Source of the DNA: Kovacikia minuta CCNUW1
GTDB lineage: Bacteria > Cyanobacteriota > Cyanobacteriia > Leptolyngbyales > Leptolyngbyaceae
Length of the DNA stretch: 64,000 nt
Assembly (NCBI RefSeq): GCF_020091585.1
Contig: NZ_CP083582.1
Span: 1,240,001-1,304,000 of the forward strand
Reading direction: 5' to 3'
In this document: piece after piece, positions 16,069-25,475 of the stretch
Position numbering within the stretch: position 1 is the first letter of the stretch
How the letters are laid out: each line of letters opens with the position of its first letter
The notes under the pieces: model-generated
Told to the model about the DNA's origin: nothing
Seen by the model: only the letters and a program-made list of their open reading frames with translations
Database searches by the model: none
Made by a program: the position numbers and the translations under genes

Positions 16069-16941
16069 TCACCGAGTTTGCTCATCATCCACTCTGGCTT
16101 CAATCACATCTTGAATCGCAGCAGACACATTAGATAGGAAGTTATAGCCCGTCAGGGCCTCAATTTCATCCACCGACTTTCTAAAGGACTTCCAGCTATT
16201 TTGCTTAATCCCCTGCTGGTTCGGCATCAGCACAGCAATCACGCGGCTATTTTCGGTAATACCGCTCAATCGAGAGCCAGGTTGGTCAAGCACCAGCACA
16301 ATTTTCCAGGTACTTGCAGGAACAGTCACTTTCCCCTCTGCCAGCGTCTCCTTCGCTCCCTGTTCTCCCATGCCACCCACTCCGGCGGGTCCTGCAATGA
16401 TGTAAAGCTCATGCCCCTGTTTGGTGACGAGTTCCCGGCAGTAGGCTTCGAGTTGCACCCAGGGACCACGATTGTTATCTGGGGACTGGGGGATGATGTT
16501 GGGCATCAAAAAGGTGGCAGAGTTGTCATCGGGACTGGCTCCCCGATCTTCTGAGGAAATCAGGTGCCCGCGATCGAAGCCGCTGCCTGTATAGTCTTTG
16601 GGAGTGACCCGATACCACTTCTTTGGGAGGGTCAGGTCGGCACGAAAGTCATCCTGTCGCGGAGTATTGCCTAACCAGGATTTGTTTAGCTCCCAGCTCA
16701 CCCAGTTGGGAATTCCTTTGCTGTGATTATAGGACAGGGCATATTGCCGCTTGATCATCAGGTAGTTGTCGGGCTGATCCCCTGCTCGCGTGGCACTGCT
16801 GGGGTTGCCCATGAGGAGATGAACCGAACCAAAGTTCAAATCTCCCCAGGAGACAGAGGCATGCAGGATAATCAGCAGGCAGACGAGGCTACCCAGCAGC
16901 CTCCAGCGCGATCGCCGCAAAAATCTGAAAATATTGGACAT
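16069..16941 (-). CDS. NucA-type DNA/RNA non-specific endonuclease
   Basis: 290 residues. The N-terminus is basic followed by a membrane or signal segment (LLGSLVCLLIILHASVSW), so it is exported. The domain is of the endonuclease G/NucA family: the catalytic DRGHL motif at residues 123-127 (His 126), the metal-binding Asn in NIIPQSPDNN, and conserved YIIAGPAG. It would degrade DNA and RNA outside the cytoplasm. Related secreted nucleases are well known from Anabaena, where a cytoplasmic inhibitor protects the cell. I see no inhibitor gene beside it. Confidence 0.92.
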   Translation of the reverse strand: MSNIFRFLRRSRWRLLGSLVCLLIILHASVSWGDLNFGSVHLLMGNPSSATRAGDQPDNYLMIKRQYALSYNHSKGIPNWVSWELNKSWLGNTPRQDDFRADLTLPKKWYRVTPKDYTGSGFDRGHLISSEDRGASPDDNSATFLMPNIIPQSPDNNRGPWVQLEAYCRELVTKQGHELYIIAGPAGVGGMGEQGAKETLAEGKVTVPASTWKIVLVLDQPGSRLSGITENSRVIAVLMPNQQGIKQNSWKSFRKSVDEIEALTGYNFLSNVSAAIQDVIEARVDDEQTR

Positions 16942-17160
16942 TAAAATGAGCCTGGCTGGTGAATAGGCAACCAGACCACCAGGTCTTCAGGTTCAATATT
17001 CCCAATTCGACTGGTCAGCAAGCACCTTTTTCATCCAATCCATTGTTAATGCCCTTTGGTGCAGTAGAGAGATTGGTTTGAGGTGGTGAGGTGAGAATGT
17101 TCTTGAGGTCGAATCTCGAAAATGCAAAATAGTATATTTGTACTATGATATGGTAAAAGG

Positions 17161-17847
17161 TTGTTAGCAACAGCCTTGTGGGGTGGGGTAGAGGTGAGGC
17201 AAACAATCAACCTACTACAAGTTCTAAATAACCAGCTAGTGGAGGGAATTTTAACGAAGCTATCTCAAAAGCACCTGGATGATTTTGAAACGTTTTGGAA
17301 AGCTCGTTTGCAGTGTTCAACCCAGGAAGATCAGTTTTGGAACTGGGAATTAAAAAATCGGGTGTATCTGTCTGAAGCAATCTATGAAGGCTATGCCATT
17401 GAGTGTGAGGGAATCACCCAGGGGTTAATGCTATTAGCCACAGGAGGGCACCGATCGCGGTTTGAACCAGATCGCCGGATCGTTTATGTTCATTCTCTGG
17501 CAACGGCTCCCTGGAATCGTCCCAGCCTTCAGGCTCCGATAACTTATCGATTGGTGGGTTCAGTAATGCTTCGGTTTGCCCAATATCGCAGTGAAGAGTT
17601 GGGCTATGGCGGGTTAGTGGGACTACATGCCCTACAGGAAGCAGAGGCGTTTTATCAACGAATGAACATGATTAACTGTGGTGCAGATGAAGCAAAGGAA
17701 AATTTAACGTATTTTGAGTGGTACAAACGCCGAGAATCGGTGTTTGATGAACTTGGGCATTTAGAACCCGGGTTTACACACTGTTGGAGGAGTCGCAATG
17801 GAGTTCAGACTAGACGAGGCAGAACTGAGGGAATTAGCCCAGATTGA
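17161..17847 (+). CDS. GNAT-family acetyltransferase-like protein
   Basis: Up to 228 residues; GTG at 17194 (VRQTINLLQVLNNQ) is a likelier start than TTG at 17161. The core (GGHRSRFEPDRRIVYVHSLA, then TYRLVGSVMLRFAQYRSEEL and GYGGLVGLHALQEAEAFYQR) follows the GNAT pattern of a central acceptor strand and a final helix. NLTYFEWYKRRESVF at the end is common to cyanobacterial members. The tail overlaps the next gene by 50 bp in another frame, so the real C-terminus may be shorter or the two genes may be translationally coupled. The substrate is unknown. Confidence 0.75.
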   Translation: MLATALWGGVEVRQTINLLQVLNNQLVEGILTKLSQKHLDDFETFWKARLQCSTQEDQFWNWELKNRVYLSEAIYEGYAIECEGITQGLMLLATGGHRSRFEPDRRIVYVHSLATAPWNRPSLQAPITYRLVGSVMLRFAQYRSEELGYGGLVGLHALQEAEAFYQRMNMINCGADEAKENLTYFEWYKRRESVFDELGHLEPGFTHCWRSRNGVQTRRGRTEGISPD

Positions 17848-18076
17848 AGCAGAAACCAACTGTGATATCAGTGCGGGCTTTGATTGGGGTCAAAGCCTGG
17901 GAAATTATCTATCGCAGGCAACGCGCACGATTGACCACGGGAAGCTCTTGGAAATTTTGCGAGAAAGTTTGGGAAATGTGCTATCACAGGAAGAGCTGGA
18001 AGATGCTGCCAATAGCATTCAAGCGCAATTACGGAACCGGGTAATTGAAAAGTTCCAGTCTGCCAAGTCTGCTTAA
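17798..18076 (+). CDS. Conserved small protein, 92-residue family, copy 2
   Basis: A homologue of the product of 8217-8495 with identical length. It opens MEFRLDEAELRELAQIEAET, keeps SAGFDWGQSLGNYL, DHGKLLEILRESLGNVLSQE and the ending VIEKFQSAKSA. Here it lies between a GNAT-like gene (50-bp overlap) and a hypothetical gene 10 bp downstream, a three-gene operon. Function unknown; the operon suggests that it acts with the acetyltransferase-like protein. Confidence 0.8.
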   Translation: MEFRLDEAELRELAQIEAETNCDISAGFDWGQSLGNYLSQATRTIDHGKLLEILRESLGNVLSQEELEDAANSIQAQLRNRVIEKFQSAKSA

Positions 18077-18085
18077 GCGCTCTTA

Positions 18086-18616
18086 ATGTCCTCACCTTCT
18101 GGATCGAACTCAGACCAGCCTATTCCATTAAGTCAGGCTCATGCAAAGCGCAGAGAGAGCCAACGGATAGAGACGACTGAAGACCAGTTGGAAGCGGTTG
18201 TATCCAGGGTGGTAGATCGAGCGGTAACTGCAAAAATTGTGCGGTTAGAGAACAGCATCAACCTCATGATGGCTCACTTTGAAGCAGTGAAACGAGGTGA
18301 GGTTGAAGATTCTGCCCTGAGAGTAACGACTGATCATCAAGCCTCAGATTTAGCATTGGCGGCCGTTGGGCTGTGCCCGGAGGACTACTATATTTACACC
18401 TGTGGGTTGCTCGCAGAGAAACTGAATGTACGGTCTTACGATGTTCAGCAAATGATTAAAAAGCTGAAGTTGCAGGGCGATCGCCGCTACCATAAATCCA
18501 TCAGTACCGGAAAAACGAGTGAAGTCCAGAAGTATTCAGAAGAAGCATTGATCAGGATGAAGCAGGCATTGGAAACTGGGGAGTATAGCCTGCCAGGACA
18601 GCAAACACCCTCCTGA
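18086..18616 (+). CDS. Conserved hypothetical protein, third gene of the GNAT operon
   Basis: 176 residues. The N-terminal half is polar and coiled-coil-like (TTEDQLEAVVSRVVDRAVTA, then ENSINLMMAHFEAVKRGEV). The C-terminal half (LNVRSYDVQQMIKKLKLQGD and YHKSISTGKTSEVQKYSEEA) resembles a winged-helix DNA-binding region. It starts 10 bp after the small-protein gene. I do not know its function. Confidence 0.65.
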   Translation: MSSPSGSNSDQPIPLSQAHAKRRESQRIETTEDQLEAVVSRVVDRAVTAKIVRLENSINLMMAHFEAVKRGEVEDSALRVTTDHQASDLALAAVGLCPEDYYIYTCGLLAEKLNVRSYDVQQMIKKLKLQGDRRYHKSISTGKTSEVQKYSEEALIRMKQALETGEYSLPGQQTPS

Positions 18617-18653
18617 AACGTTGATTCTCACCTTCAGCGTTCTACTCATGCGC

Positions 18654-18790
18654 CTAAAGCCAGGTGAGCAGTTCTGTCTGAGTCGAGAAATCTAACAATG
18701 CTTCACCGAGTTCTTCTAGCTGATCATTGGAAAAAGGCTTTATCCAAAAGCGAAGGCAATAGCGCATCCAGTCCTCCAATGTCTCGGCTT
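18654..18790 (-). pseudogene. 3' remnant of a DUF4351 (Rpn-like) gene
   Basis: On the minus strand the frame reads AETLEDWMRYCLRFWIKPFS and then NDQLEELGEALLDFSTQTEL before the stop at 18654-18656. This is the usual C-terminal end of DUF4351 proteins, which in cyanobacteria are often attached to Rpn-type nuclease domains. Upstream the frame is closed within about 20 codons and nothing of the nuclease part is left. A short palindrome (GGCTTG...CAAGCC, 18786-18810) marks the edge. Confidence 0.55.
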
Positions 18791-18872
18791 GCGTTGCGTT
18801 CGCTCAAGCCAGCACCCCCCGAGCCTGCGACCTCTGATTGAATTGGGTTAGGAACAATTTGAACCTTAACTC

Positions 18873-19448
18873 ATGCGGAGTACATCTCAGAAACTCACCT
18901 TTGAAGAATACCTGGCTTACGACGATGGTACGGATAATCGCTACGAGCTAGTGGATGGGGAACTGGTTAAGATGCCGCCGGAAGATCGGATTAACTCAAA
19001 AATTGCCCTGTTCCTGTTGGCGAAGTTATTAGAGGTTTTCCCTGAAGATCGGCTGTGTTACAAAGACACGGAAATCGAGGTCAGCGGCTCTCTGGCAAAA
19101 ACGCGCCTGCCCGATCTGATGGTGTTGTCAGAAGAGTTAGCGATGATTTTGGGAGATGGGCGCGGCACCATTACCCGCGAGATGCCACCCCCTGATCTAA
19201 TTATTGAAGTGGCTTCACCGGGCAAAACGAACGAGGAGCGCGATTATCGCTACAAGCGTTCTGAGTATGCGGCAAGAGGGGTGCCGGAGTATTGGGTGAT
19301 TAGCCCCAGCGATCGCAACATCACTGTTTTCAGTTTAGAAGCGGGATTCTATGAATCCGCCGTTTACACGGGCGAAATGGTCATCCAATCCCGGTTTGAA
19401 GCATTGCGGTTGACAGCGGATCAGGTGTTGAAACGAGGACGGCTTTAG
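18873..19448 (+). CDS. Uma2 family endonuclease (DUF820), copy 3
   Basis: 191 residues, close relative of the copy at 1962-2561: [26 protein letters not shown], then the nuclease core with [19 protein letters not shown] and [20 protein letters not shown]. The predicted PD-(D/E)XK residues are present, so the fold and metal site look intact. It faces away from the upstream DUF4351 remnant and towards the large leftward operon. Target and role are unknown, as for the whole family. Confidence 0.9.
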   Translation: MRSTSQKLTFEEYLAYDDGTDNRYELVDGELVKMPPEDRINSKIALFLLAKLLEVFPEDRLCYKDTEIEVSGSLAKTRLPDLMVLSEELAMILGDGRGTITREMPPPDLIIEVASPGKTNEERDYRYKRSEYAARGVPEYWVISPSDRNITVFSLEAGFYESAVYTGEMVIQSRFEALRLTADQVLKRGRL

Positions 19449-19531
19449 TCTATTGCCCGTAGTGTATCCAACTTATTTCATCTGGTTCATCTGGTTACCA
19501 AGCTGGAACTTGGTAACGAGTAAATGAAGTA

Positions 19532-20734
19532 CTACATGAAAGCAGCAACCATTGGAAGAATAGAGCCTTTTTGGCGGGTCTTTGCAGTCGAACAAACAAT
19601 CCGAAAACCGACATAGTCGAAGCGATCGCCCGGAAGATAGTAGCCGCGGTAAGCAGAACGACAAGTCACGGGAATGTTGACCCACGAACCACCACGCAGC
19701 AGCCTAGAAGCCTTTTGATCATCAGATAGCCATGCACTTCCATCAATAGGAGCACCTCCATAGTTTTTGTGCCAGTGATCTGCACACCATTCCCACACGT
19801 TCCCATGCATATCGTACAGTCCAAAGGCATTCGCTACCTTAAAGCTGCCGACATTAGTAGTCTCTTGACGGTAAATGCCCTTCGGTCCTCTGCCATAGGA
19901 ACCTGACCATTTGCCATCTTCGCTATCCGTACCATCGTAGTTTGCCAGATCTGTCGTTATCGTTTCCCCAAAGTGAAAGGGAGTAGTTGTTCCGGCTCTA
20001 CAGGCATATTCCCATTCAGCCTCACTGGGTAAACGGTAGGTACGTCCTGTATGGTCAGAAAGGCGATCGCAGAACTCCACTGCCTCCAGCCAGGACACCC
20101 GCTCTACAGGACGATCTGCTCCTTTGAAGCGTGAAAGGTCAGATTCAAGCGCCTGGTTGACCTGGGGCAACGCGGCTATCACCTGCCATTGTGCCTGAGT
20201 GACGGGATACTTACCGAAACAGAAGGTCGGGACAGTGACAGTGTGCTGTGGTCCTTCGGAGGTCGATCGCTCCAATTCATCTCCTGCAGAACCCATGAGA
20301 AAGCTACCACCAGGCAAGAGCACCATCTCTAGCTCAACCCCATCCCCTAAGTCTTCTACATAAAATTGTGCCCGGTGTTGCTGACGCTTAATCACCAGCT
20401 TGAATTGATTTTGCTGAGTCCTTATTTTATTATTTTTGAAACGCGCGGCATTGTATCGCCACTCAATTTGTCTGCGTAAGTTGTTCTTTGTAATCTTTTC
20501 GCCTAGCGCTTCGCTGAGGTCCCGCCATAATCGCGGCCCCGCATTTCGCATCAAGTAATCTAAACTGAACTGACTGTGTTCACGATGAATTTCTTTGTAG
20601 TCTTTACCCTGCCATGCACCTTGAAATACTGCCCGCTCAGCATCACTCAGGTGCTTTCTATTCTCACTTAGCAGTTCTTCAATGAACTGTAGTGCTTCCC
20701 CAGTTGGCACTTTAAGTGAAGAAATGATCGCCAT
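19532..20734 (-). CDS. VMAP-type HTH plus FGE-sulfatase domain protein
   Basis: 400 residues in two parts. Residues of about 10-95 form the helix-turn-helix found at the N-terminus of vWA-MoxR-associated proteins (LSDAERAVFQGAWQGKDYKE, then GPRLWRDLSEALGEKITKNN). Residues of about 125-385 are a formylglycine-generating-enzyme/sulfatase-modifying domain (MVLLPGGSFLMGSAGDELER, RLPSEAEWEYACRAG, LYDMHGNVWEWCADHWH, LRGGSW). Where the human enzyme has its second active-site Cys, this protein reads CRSAYR, so classical Cys oxidation is doubtful. It is a tandem paralogue of the C-terminal half of 20864-23431, 130 bp upstream. Confidence 0.88.
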   Translation of the reverse strand: MAIISSLKVPTGEALQFIEELLSENRKHLSDAERAVFQGAWQGKDYKEIHREHSQFSLDYLMRNAGPRLWRDLSEALGEKITKNNLRRQIEWRYNAARFKNNKIRTQQNQFKLVIKRQQHRAQFYVEDLGDGVELEMVLLPGGSFLMGSAGDELERSTSEGPQHTVTVPTFCFGKYPVTQAQWQVIAALPQVNQALESDLSRFKGADRPVERVSWLEAVEFCDRLSDHTGRTYRLPSEAEWEYACRAGTTTPFHFGETITTDLANYDGTDSEDGKWSGSYGRGPKGIYRQETTNVGSFKVANAFGLYDMHGNVWEWCADHWHKNYGGAPIDGSAWLSDDQKASRLLRGGSWVNIPVTCRSAYRGYYLPGDRFDYVGFRIVCSTAKTRQKGSILPMVAAFM

Positions 20735-20863
20735 AGCATAGTACTCATTGGTGTTTTCACACTTTCCATCTTGCTATCAATATATAATCTACCTTATTGA
20801 AAATTCCCTCAGTTTCAAGTCGCGATCGCGCGAGGGGAGAGGGTAAAGGGCTACCAAGAATCT

Positions 20864-23431
20864 TCACGCAGAACAGGCAACCCGAAAACCGAAATGGTCG
20901 TACCTGACGACCGCATCGTTCCTGCCACGATAAGCAGAGCGGCAGAGGTGTGGATCATTGCACCACGACCCGCCGCGTAGCACTCGGCGATCTCTCTCTC
21001 TGCTAGTTACCCAGGCACTTCCATCAATCGGGGCACCCTCATAGCTCTCATGCCAGTGATCCGCACACCAGTCCCACACATTCCCGTGCATATCGTACAG
21101 CCCAAACGCATTGGCAACACCAAAGCTACCGACTGGAGTGGTTTCCTCTTGATAGATACCCTTGGGTTCAGCGCCATAAGTGTACTCTCCATTATAGTTT
21201 GCCAGGTCAGACGTAAGCGTTTCACCAAAATGAAACGGGGTTACCGCTCCACTCCCCACAGCTTCACCTGCTCTCAAGCTTCCAGCTCTAGAAACGGGGC
21301 TTGCCCGACAAGCATATTCCCATTCGGCTTCGCTGGGCAGGCGGTATTGTTTTCCAGTGTGGCGAGAGAGACGATCGCAAAACTCCACCGATTCCCACCA
21401 GGAAACTCGTTCGACGGGGCGATCGTCACCTTTGAAATTTGACGGGTCAGGCTCAAGCTCTAGATTCACCTGGGGCAATGCTGCCACTGCCCGCCACTGG
21501 CTCTGTGTTACCGGATACTTGCCAATAAAGAATGTTGAGACAGTCACCAGATGTTGGGGTCTTTCATTATCAGAGCTTTCTGTCTCGTTTTCGGGCGCTC
21601 CCATCACAAAGCTTCCACTACGGATTTGCACCATTTCTAATGTGAACCCATTTCCCAAATTTTCAATAAAGCACCAAGCTTGCTGGCGGTGGTAATGGAC
21701 GTATGAACTTGATCTGTCTCTGCGGGCAATCCAACGAGTGAATTCATTCGGAAAGTTGTTTTTGGAAACCTTTGCTTGAAAGGCTGTCGAGAATAGTTTC
21801 CATAGTTGAGGACCTACATGTTGTCTGATATAAGCCGCGCTATTAGGGCTATCATCTGCAATTTCCTCATAAGTTTTGCGATACCAGGTACCTTCCAGAA
21901 CAAGCTGTTGATCACCATTTAAGCCTTTCCCTGTCTGGTTAAGAACGATCTCCTCAGTCTTTTTAAGAACCTCTCCAATGCCTAAAATAGTTGGAGAGAT
22001 TATTTCCCTCAATTGCTGAGAATCAATTACTGCCACTTCAAATTCAAAGGCTTGCAGGTCAATTGCTAGAAATGGATCGAATGTACTTTCAAAGTTGATA
22101 GTTGCCACTTTAAACTCAAAAGTGTGCAGGGGGGGAGTTAGATCGGAATAGTCAGCACTAGGAGATCTAGGAACAATCAAATTAATTAGATCAACTAGTA
22201 TGGGCTGCTCTACTCTAAGCTGCTCTAACTCAGTCTCAACCTCATTTCTACCCTTCTCAGAGAAAAATAGGTTGATCTCTGCAACCCCATTAGCTGTTTG
22301 ATTGGAAATGCTTTGCCTACCTGCTCCAATCTCATCTAAATTTGGAATCTCATCAATATTTAGAACCTCATCAATAATATCTCGATCAAGGATTCCATTA
22401 TTAGGATATCTGATCTCCGCAGAGAAATTGATTGTGACAGATAGCTCAAAAGACACAACCTTTTCCAATCGCTCAATCAGAGTTTTTGCCAAAATCTCAA
22501 CCGAAATCTCCCCATCCTGATCCAAAATCACCTCATGAATCTCGTTTTCCCAAGGATGGACGCTCAACCGAAATTCATGCTCCTGCTGGGAAAAGGCATC
22601 TTCAATTAGCCTCCGAATAACTTCCAGGTTTTGCTCTAAAGCCTCATAAGCAAAGGCAGTTTCTTCATCTTGAACTTCCAATCTCGCGGGATGATCCTCT
22701 GGAAGCAATTCCTGCGGTAACTGTAGCGCTATATCTTCCACAATTTGAAACGAGCGGTTTAACTGTTCCCCACTCACCTGAGATGGCTCCGTCAATACTC
22801 GCCTGACTAGCTCCGCATAGGCTAACAGACTGGCATAATCATTGAGCCGGGGGGCAAGCTCCTGCGTAATCCGAGCCAGTCGTGCCATTTCTGCTCGACT
22901 GGCAGGAGATAGATTCCCTGCCGCCTCAGTTGCAGTCGCACATTCCTGGTATGCTCTGGAAATCTGGCGCACCGCCTCTGATCGCTGGTTCTCAATGTAA
23001 ACCATCGCTGCCCACTGCTGGGTTTCTAGCTCCCGCTGATCGATGTATGGGTTATTGGCAAGCTGCCGGATGTATCGAACGATCAGGCGGGCAACCGCCT
23101 CCAGCCGATCCTGACCCAGCACCTGCTCCATCTCATTCAATAAATAGGCTTTTACAGCCGCATCCATTGCATATTGCTCAAACCCCACCGGACGGCACAG
23201 GTCAGACAGCAACAAGTCAACCTCCGCAATCCAGGGAACGTTCTCTTCCCGCAAAAATTGGTTTCGCAAATAGTTGAGCAACTCTGGCGTCAAAACCAAC
23301 GGCAGCGCTGCATGGTAAGCCAGGTAGCGGTAGGACGGCTCAAAGCGACGAACGAACCGTTCCACCCGTTGTCGAGCCTGTTCCCGTTCCTGTTCCAGTA
23401 ATGCAGCGTTACTCATACGTCTGGAGGTCAA
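20864..23431 (-). CDS. Large VMAP protein: helical N-terminus, HTH, FGE-sulfatase domain
   Basis: 855 residues. Residues of about 1-270 are a long helical region (RQRVERFVRRFEPSYRYLAY; EVDLLLSDLCRPVGFEQYAM). The middle is acidic with beta-rich repeats. About 500-570 is the VMAP helix-turn-helix (VLEGTWYRKTYEEIADDSPN, QLWKLFSTAFQAKVSKNNF). About 590-855 is an FGE-sulfatase domain with PSEAEWEYACRAS, LYDMHGNVWDWCADHWH and CRSAYRGR. Its start overlaps the stop of the vWA gene by 4 bp. In vWA-MoxR-VMAP ternary systems this third member is the variable recognition or effector component; the exact activity is unknown. Confidence 0.85.
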   Translation of the reverse strand: MTSRRMSNAALLEQEREQARQRVERFVRRFEPSYRYLAYHAALPLVLTPELLNYLRNQFLREENVPWIAEVDLLLSDLCRPVGFEQYAMDAAVKAYLLNEMEQVLGQDRLEAVARLIVRYIRQLANNPYIDQRELETQQWAAMVYIENQRSEAVRQISRAYQECATATEAAGNLSPASRAEMARLARITQELAPRLNDYASLLAYAELVRRVLTEPSQVSGEQLNRSFQIVEDIALQLPQELLPEDHPARLEVQDEETAFAYEALEQNLEVIRRLIEDAFSQQEHEFRLSVHPWENEIHEVILDQDGEISVEILAKTLIERLEKVVSFELSVTINFSAEIRYPNNGILDRDIIDEVLNIDEIPNLDEIGAGRQSISNQTANGVAEINLFFSEKGRNEVETELEQLRVEQPILVDLINLIVPRSPSADYSDLTPPLHTFEFKVATINFESTFDPFLAIDLQAFEFEVAVIDSQQLREIISPTILGIGEVLKKTEEIVLNQTGKGLNGDQQLVLEGTWYRKTYEEIADDSPNSAAYIRQHVGPQLWKLFSTAFQAKVSKNNFPNEFTRWIARRDRSSSYVHYHRQQAWCFIENLGNGFTLEMVQIRSGSFVMGAPENETESSDNERPQHLVTVSTFFIGKYPVTQSQWRAVAALPQVNLELEPDPSNFKGDDRPVERVSWWESVEFCDRLSRHTGKQYRLPSEAEWEYACRASPVSRAGSLRAGEAVGSGAVTPFHFGETLTSDLANYNGEYTYGAEPKGIYQEETTPVGSFGVANAFGLYDMHGNVWDWCADHWHESYEGAPIDGSAWVTSRERDRRVLRGGSWCNDPHLCRSAYRGRNDAVVRYDHFGFRVACSA

Positions 23432-24510
23432 TCCTCATGCAGATGAGCAAGGGGTTGTCCGCGCACAATATCAATCACATTACCAAATCCATCCTCATCC
23501 ATCTGTTGCATTCGGACAAGATAGGCAATCACCTCGGCAGACGTGGCTTGCCAGCGATCGACAGGCATCGGGTTTAACCAGCCAATCAGATTGGTTCGTT
23601 GCTTGAGCTGTACCAGAAATTCTGTCGTTGCCCGAATCCGTTCCATCCGGCGATAGCCCCTGGCGGCTCCCGCATCACTCACAACCAACAGACTGGTATC
23701 AGCATCACACCCAGCGATCACCGCTTCCAAAGGCACTGGTTGAGTCAGACGAGCATCCTGATACACATAATCATCCGGCACGTTATGGAAGTAGTAAATC
23801 GCAACCCGCTCCAGCTTTCCTTCTTCCTGAACCGTCTCTACCAGATCCCGCGTAAAGCGATGGAAGGGAGTCATAGAGCCATCCTGGTCAATCAGCAGCA
23901 GTAGCTGAGCATGGTTCACCTCCCTACGACGATAGACCGGAGCCAGGAAAAACCCCTGACGGGCAGCCTGCTCCACAGTCAACTCAATATCCAGCACATC
24001 CGCTGGACCATCTGCAACCGGACGCCGCAGGTAACGCCAGATGTAAGCCATCGAACGGCGAGAGACGGGTAGATAAACGTGTAAGTCAGGGGTATTGTCA
24101 ATATCGATGGGAACGTAGGGCGATCGCACAGGTAAAGGAGTCAGGGTCGGAGCCAGATCCTGCTCAGGCGGGGGAAGTTCCGGTAATGGAGGCGGTAGCT
24201 GCTCAAGGGGTTTGGGTGGGTCGGGTAACGGGGTTTCGTCCTTTTGCTGCTGGGTCGTCTCTCTCAAAGGCGCTGGCGAAAAGTCTGCACTGATTGCTTC
24301 CCACATCACAGCAAACTGGCTTTGCTCGGCGATCGAATGGCACCAGAGCAACAGCAAAATCAGTCTGAGGGCATCCAGGCTGTCAGCACCCATTCCCCCT
24401 CTTACAGCATCCACCGCAGCCAGATATTCGCTGATACCCAGATTGAAGCCGTTCTTGCGTAAACGGCTAAAGACTGGCTCCAAAATTTGCTCTGGGTTAA
24501 ACTCACTCAT
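23428..24510 (-). CDS. vWA domain protein of a vWA-MoxR-VMAP system
   Basis: 360 residues. A helical N-terminal region (residues 1-75) is followed by a proline-rich linker (92-135, including LEQLPPPLPELPPPEQDLAP). A von Willebrand A domain starts near 200; its metal site reads DQDGS at 208-212 in place of DxSxS. SDAGAARGYRRMERI and LVQLKQRTNLIGWLNPMPVD are typical of this vWA group. The gene overlaps both neighbours by 4 bp (ATGA). It is expected to pair with the MoxR ATPase and present or restrain the VMAP protein. Confidence 0.87.
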   Translation of the reverse strand: MSEFNPEQILEPVFSRLRKNGFNLGISEYLAAVDAVRGGMGADSLDALRLILLLLWCHSIAEQSQFAVMWEAISADFSPAPLRETTQQQKDETPLPDPPKPLEQLPPPLPELPPPEQDLAPTLTPLPVRSPYVPIDIDNTPDLHVYLPVSRRSMAYIWRYLRRPVADGPADVLDIELTVEQAARQGFFLAPVYRRREVNHAQLLLLIDQDGSMTPFHRFTRDLVETVQEEGKLERVAIYYFHNVPDDYVYQDARLTQPVPLEAVIAGCDADTSLLVVSDAGAARGYRRMERIRATTEFLVQLKQRTNLIGWLNPMPVDRWQATSAEVIAYLVRMQQMDEDGFGNVIDIVRGQPLAHLHED

Positions 24511-25475
24511 GAGGCAGACGCATGCTTTTGCCAGTCAGCCCGTAGCTTAAACAGCAACTCTCGGTAGGGAACTGCCTGAGGCGACTTCAGTTTCGATACC
24601 GCATAAGGTTTAGCACCAAAGTTCTGTAAGGCATCGACCCAATCTAAAAATTCACTGGTGCCCGGAATCTTAAACAGTCCCCCCGTCCTGCGGATCTCCA
24701 GGAATCGATTAGCCGCAGCCTCTACTAATTTTTCCGAAGGGTGGGGAGTTTCTGTCTGATGGGAATAGTGAGCGGTGACAATCTCGCGTAGGCGCTCTGA
24801 ACTATCCGGGAACTTGAGAAAATAGTAGATACAGCGTCTCAGAAACGGGAACGGCAGATTCCCCTTTTCTTTATTGCTGGTGATAATGACGATCGGTCGA
24901 TGACTGGCTCGAATTTTGGCTTCACCCGTCTCACCCGTTTCGGGAATTTCAAACTCCCACGGTTCATCCAACACTGCCAGAAGGTCATTCGGAAAGTCTA
25001 AATCAGCCTTATCGATTTCATCAATCAGAACCACCGCTGGAACGTCTTTCAGACCGAATGCTTTACCCAACGCTCCAAACTTGCGGTAATCCTTAGGGTT
25101 AGCTGGATCGCGATTGAGTGAAGTGCCCGTTTCCCTTGCCTGAACATCATGCAAGCGCAAAATCGCATCATATTCGTACAGCCCTTCCCTTGCCTTACTG
25201 GTAGAGCGCACATCCCAGCGATAGAACGGCAACCCCAACTCATGGGCAACCGCAGCCGCCAAGCGTGTCTTCCCACATCCCGCCTCTCCCTCCAGTAACA
25301 AAGGACGCCTGAGATAAATTGCCAGATTGACCGCCTGAATTAACTCCTCGTTGGCAATATAGGGTTCTGCCTTTTGAGGCGAGTCCTTGTGAGGCTTCTT
25401 CGGACGGAGGCTGAGATCACCCCGAAATGTGTATTGTTTAGTGGAATTCATAGGCTCGGCTTTCTCGTGGCTCAA
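24507..25475 (-). CDS. MoxR-family AAA+ ATPase
   Basis: 322 residues. Walker A GEAGCGKT at 63-70, Walker B VVLIDEIDKA at 148-157, sensor-1-like ITSNKEKGNLPFPFLRR and arginine-finger region RRCIYYFLKFPD. The length and layout fit MoxR ATPases, which work with vWA proteins as chaperone-like remodelling pairs. The start overlaps the previous gene by 4 bp; an internal Met at residue 9 (MNSTKQYTF) is possible. It sits between the iSTAND gene and the vWA gene in a tightly overlapping operon. Confidence 0.93.
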   Translation of the reverse strand: MSHEKAEPMNSTKQYTFRGDLSLRPKKPHKDSPQKAEPYIANEELIQAVNLAIYLRRPLLLEGEAGCGKTRLAAAVAHELGLPFYRWDVRSTSKAREGLYEYDAILRLHDVQARETGTSLNRDPANPKDYRKFGALGKAFGLKDVPAVVLIDEIDKADLDFPNDLLAVLDEPWEFEIPETGETGEAKIRASHRPIVIITSNKEKGNLPFPFLRRCIYYFLKFPDSSERLREIVTAHYSHQTETPHPSEKLVEAAANRFLEIRRTGGLFKIPGTSEFLDWVDALQNFGAKPYAVSKLKSPQAVPYRELLFKLRADWQKHASAS

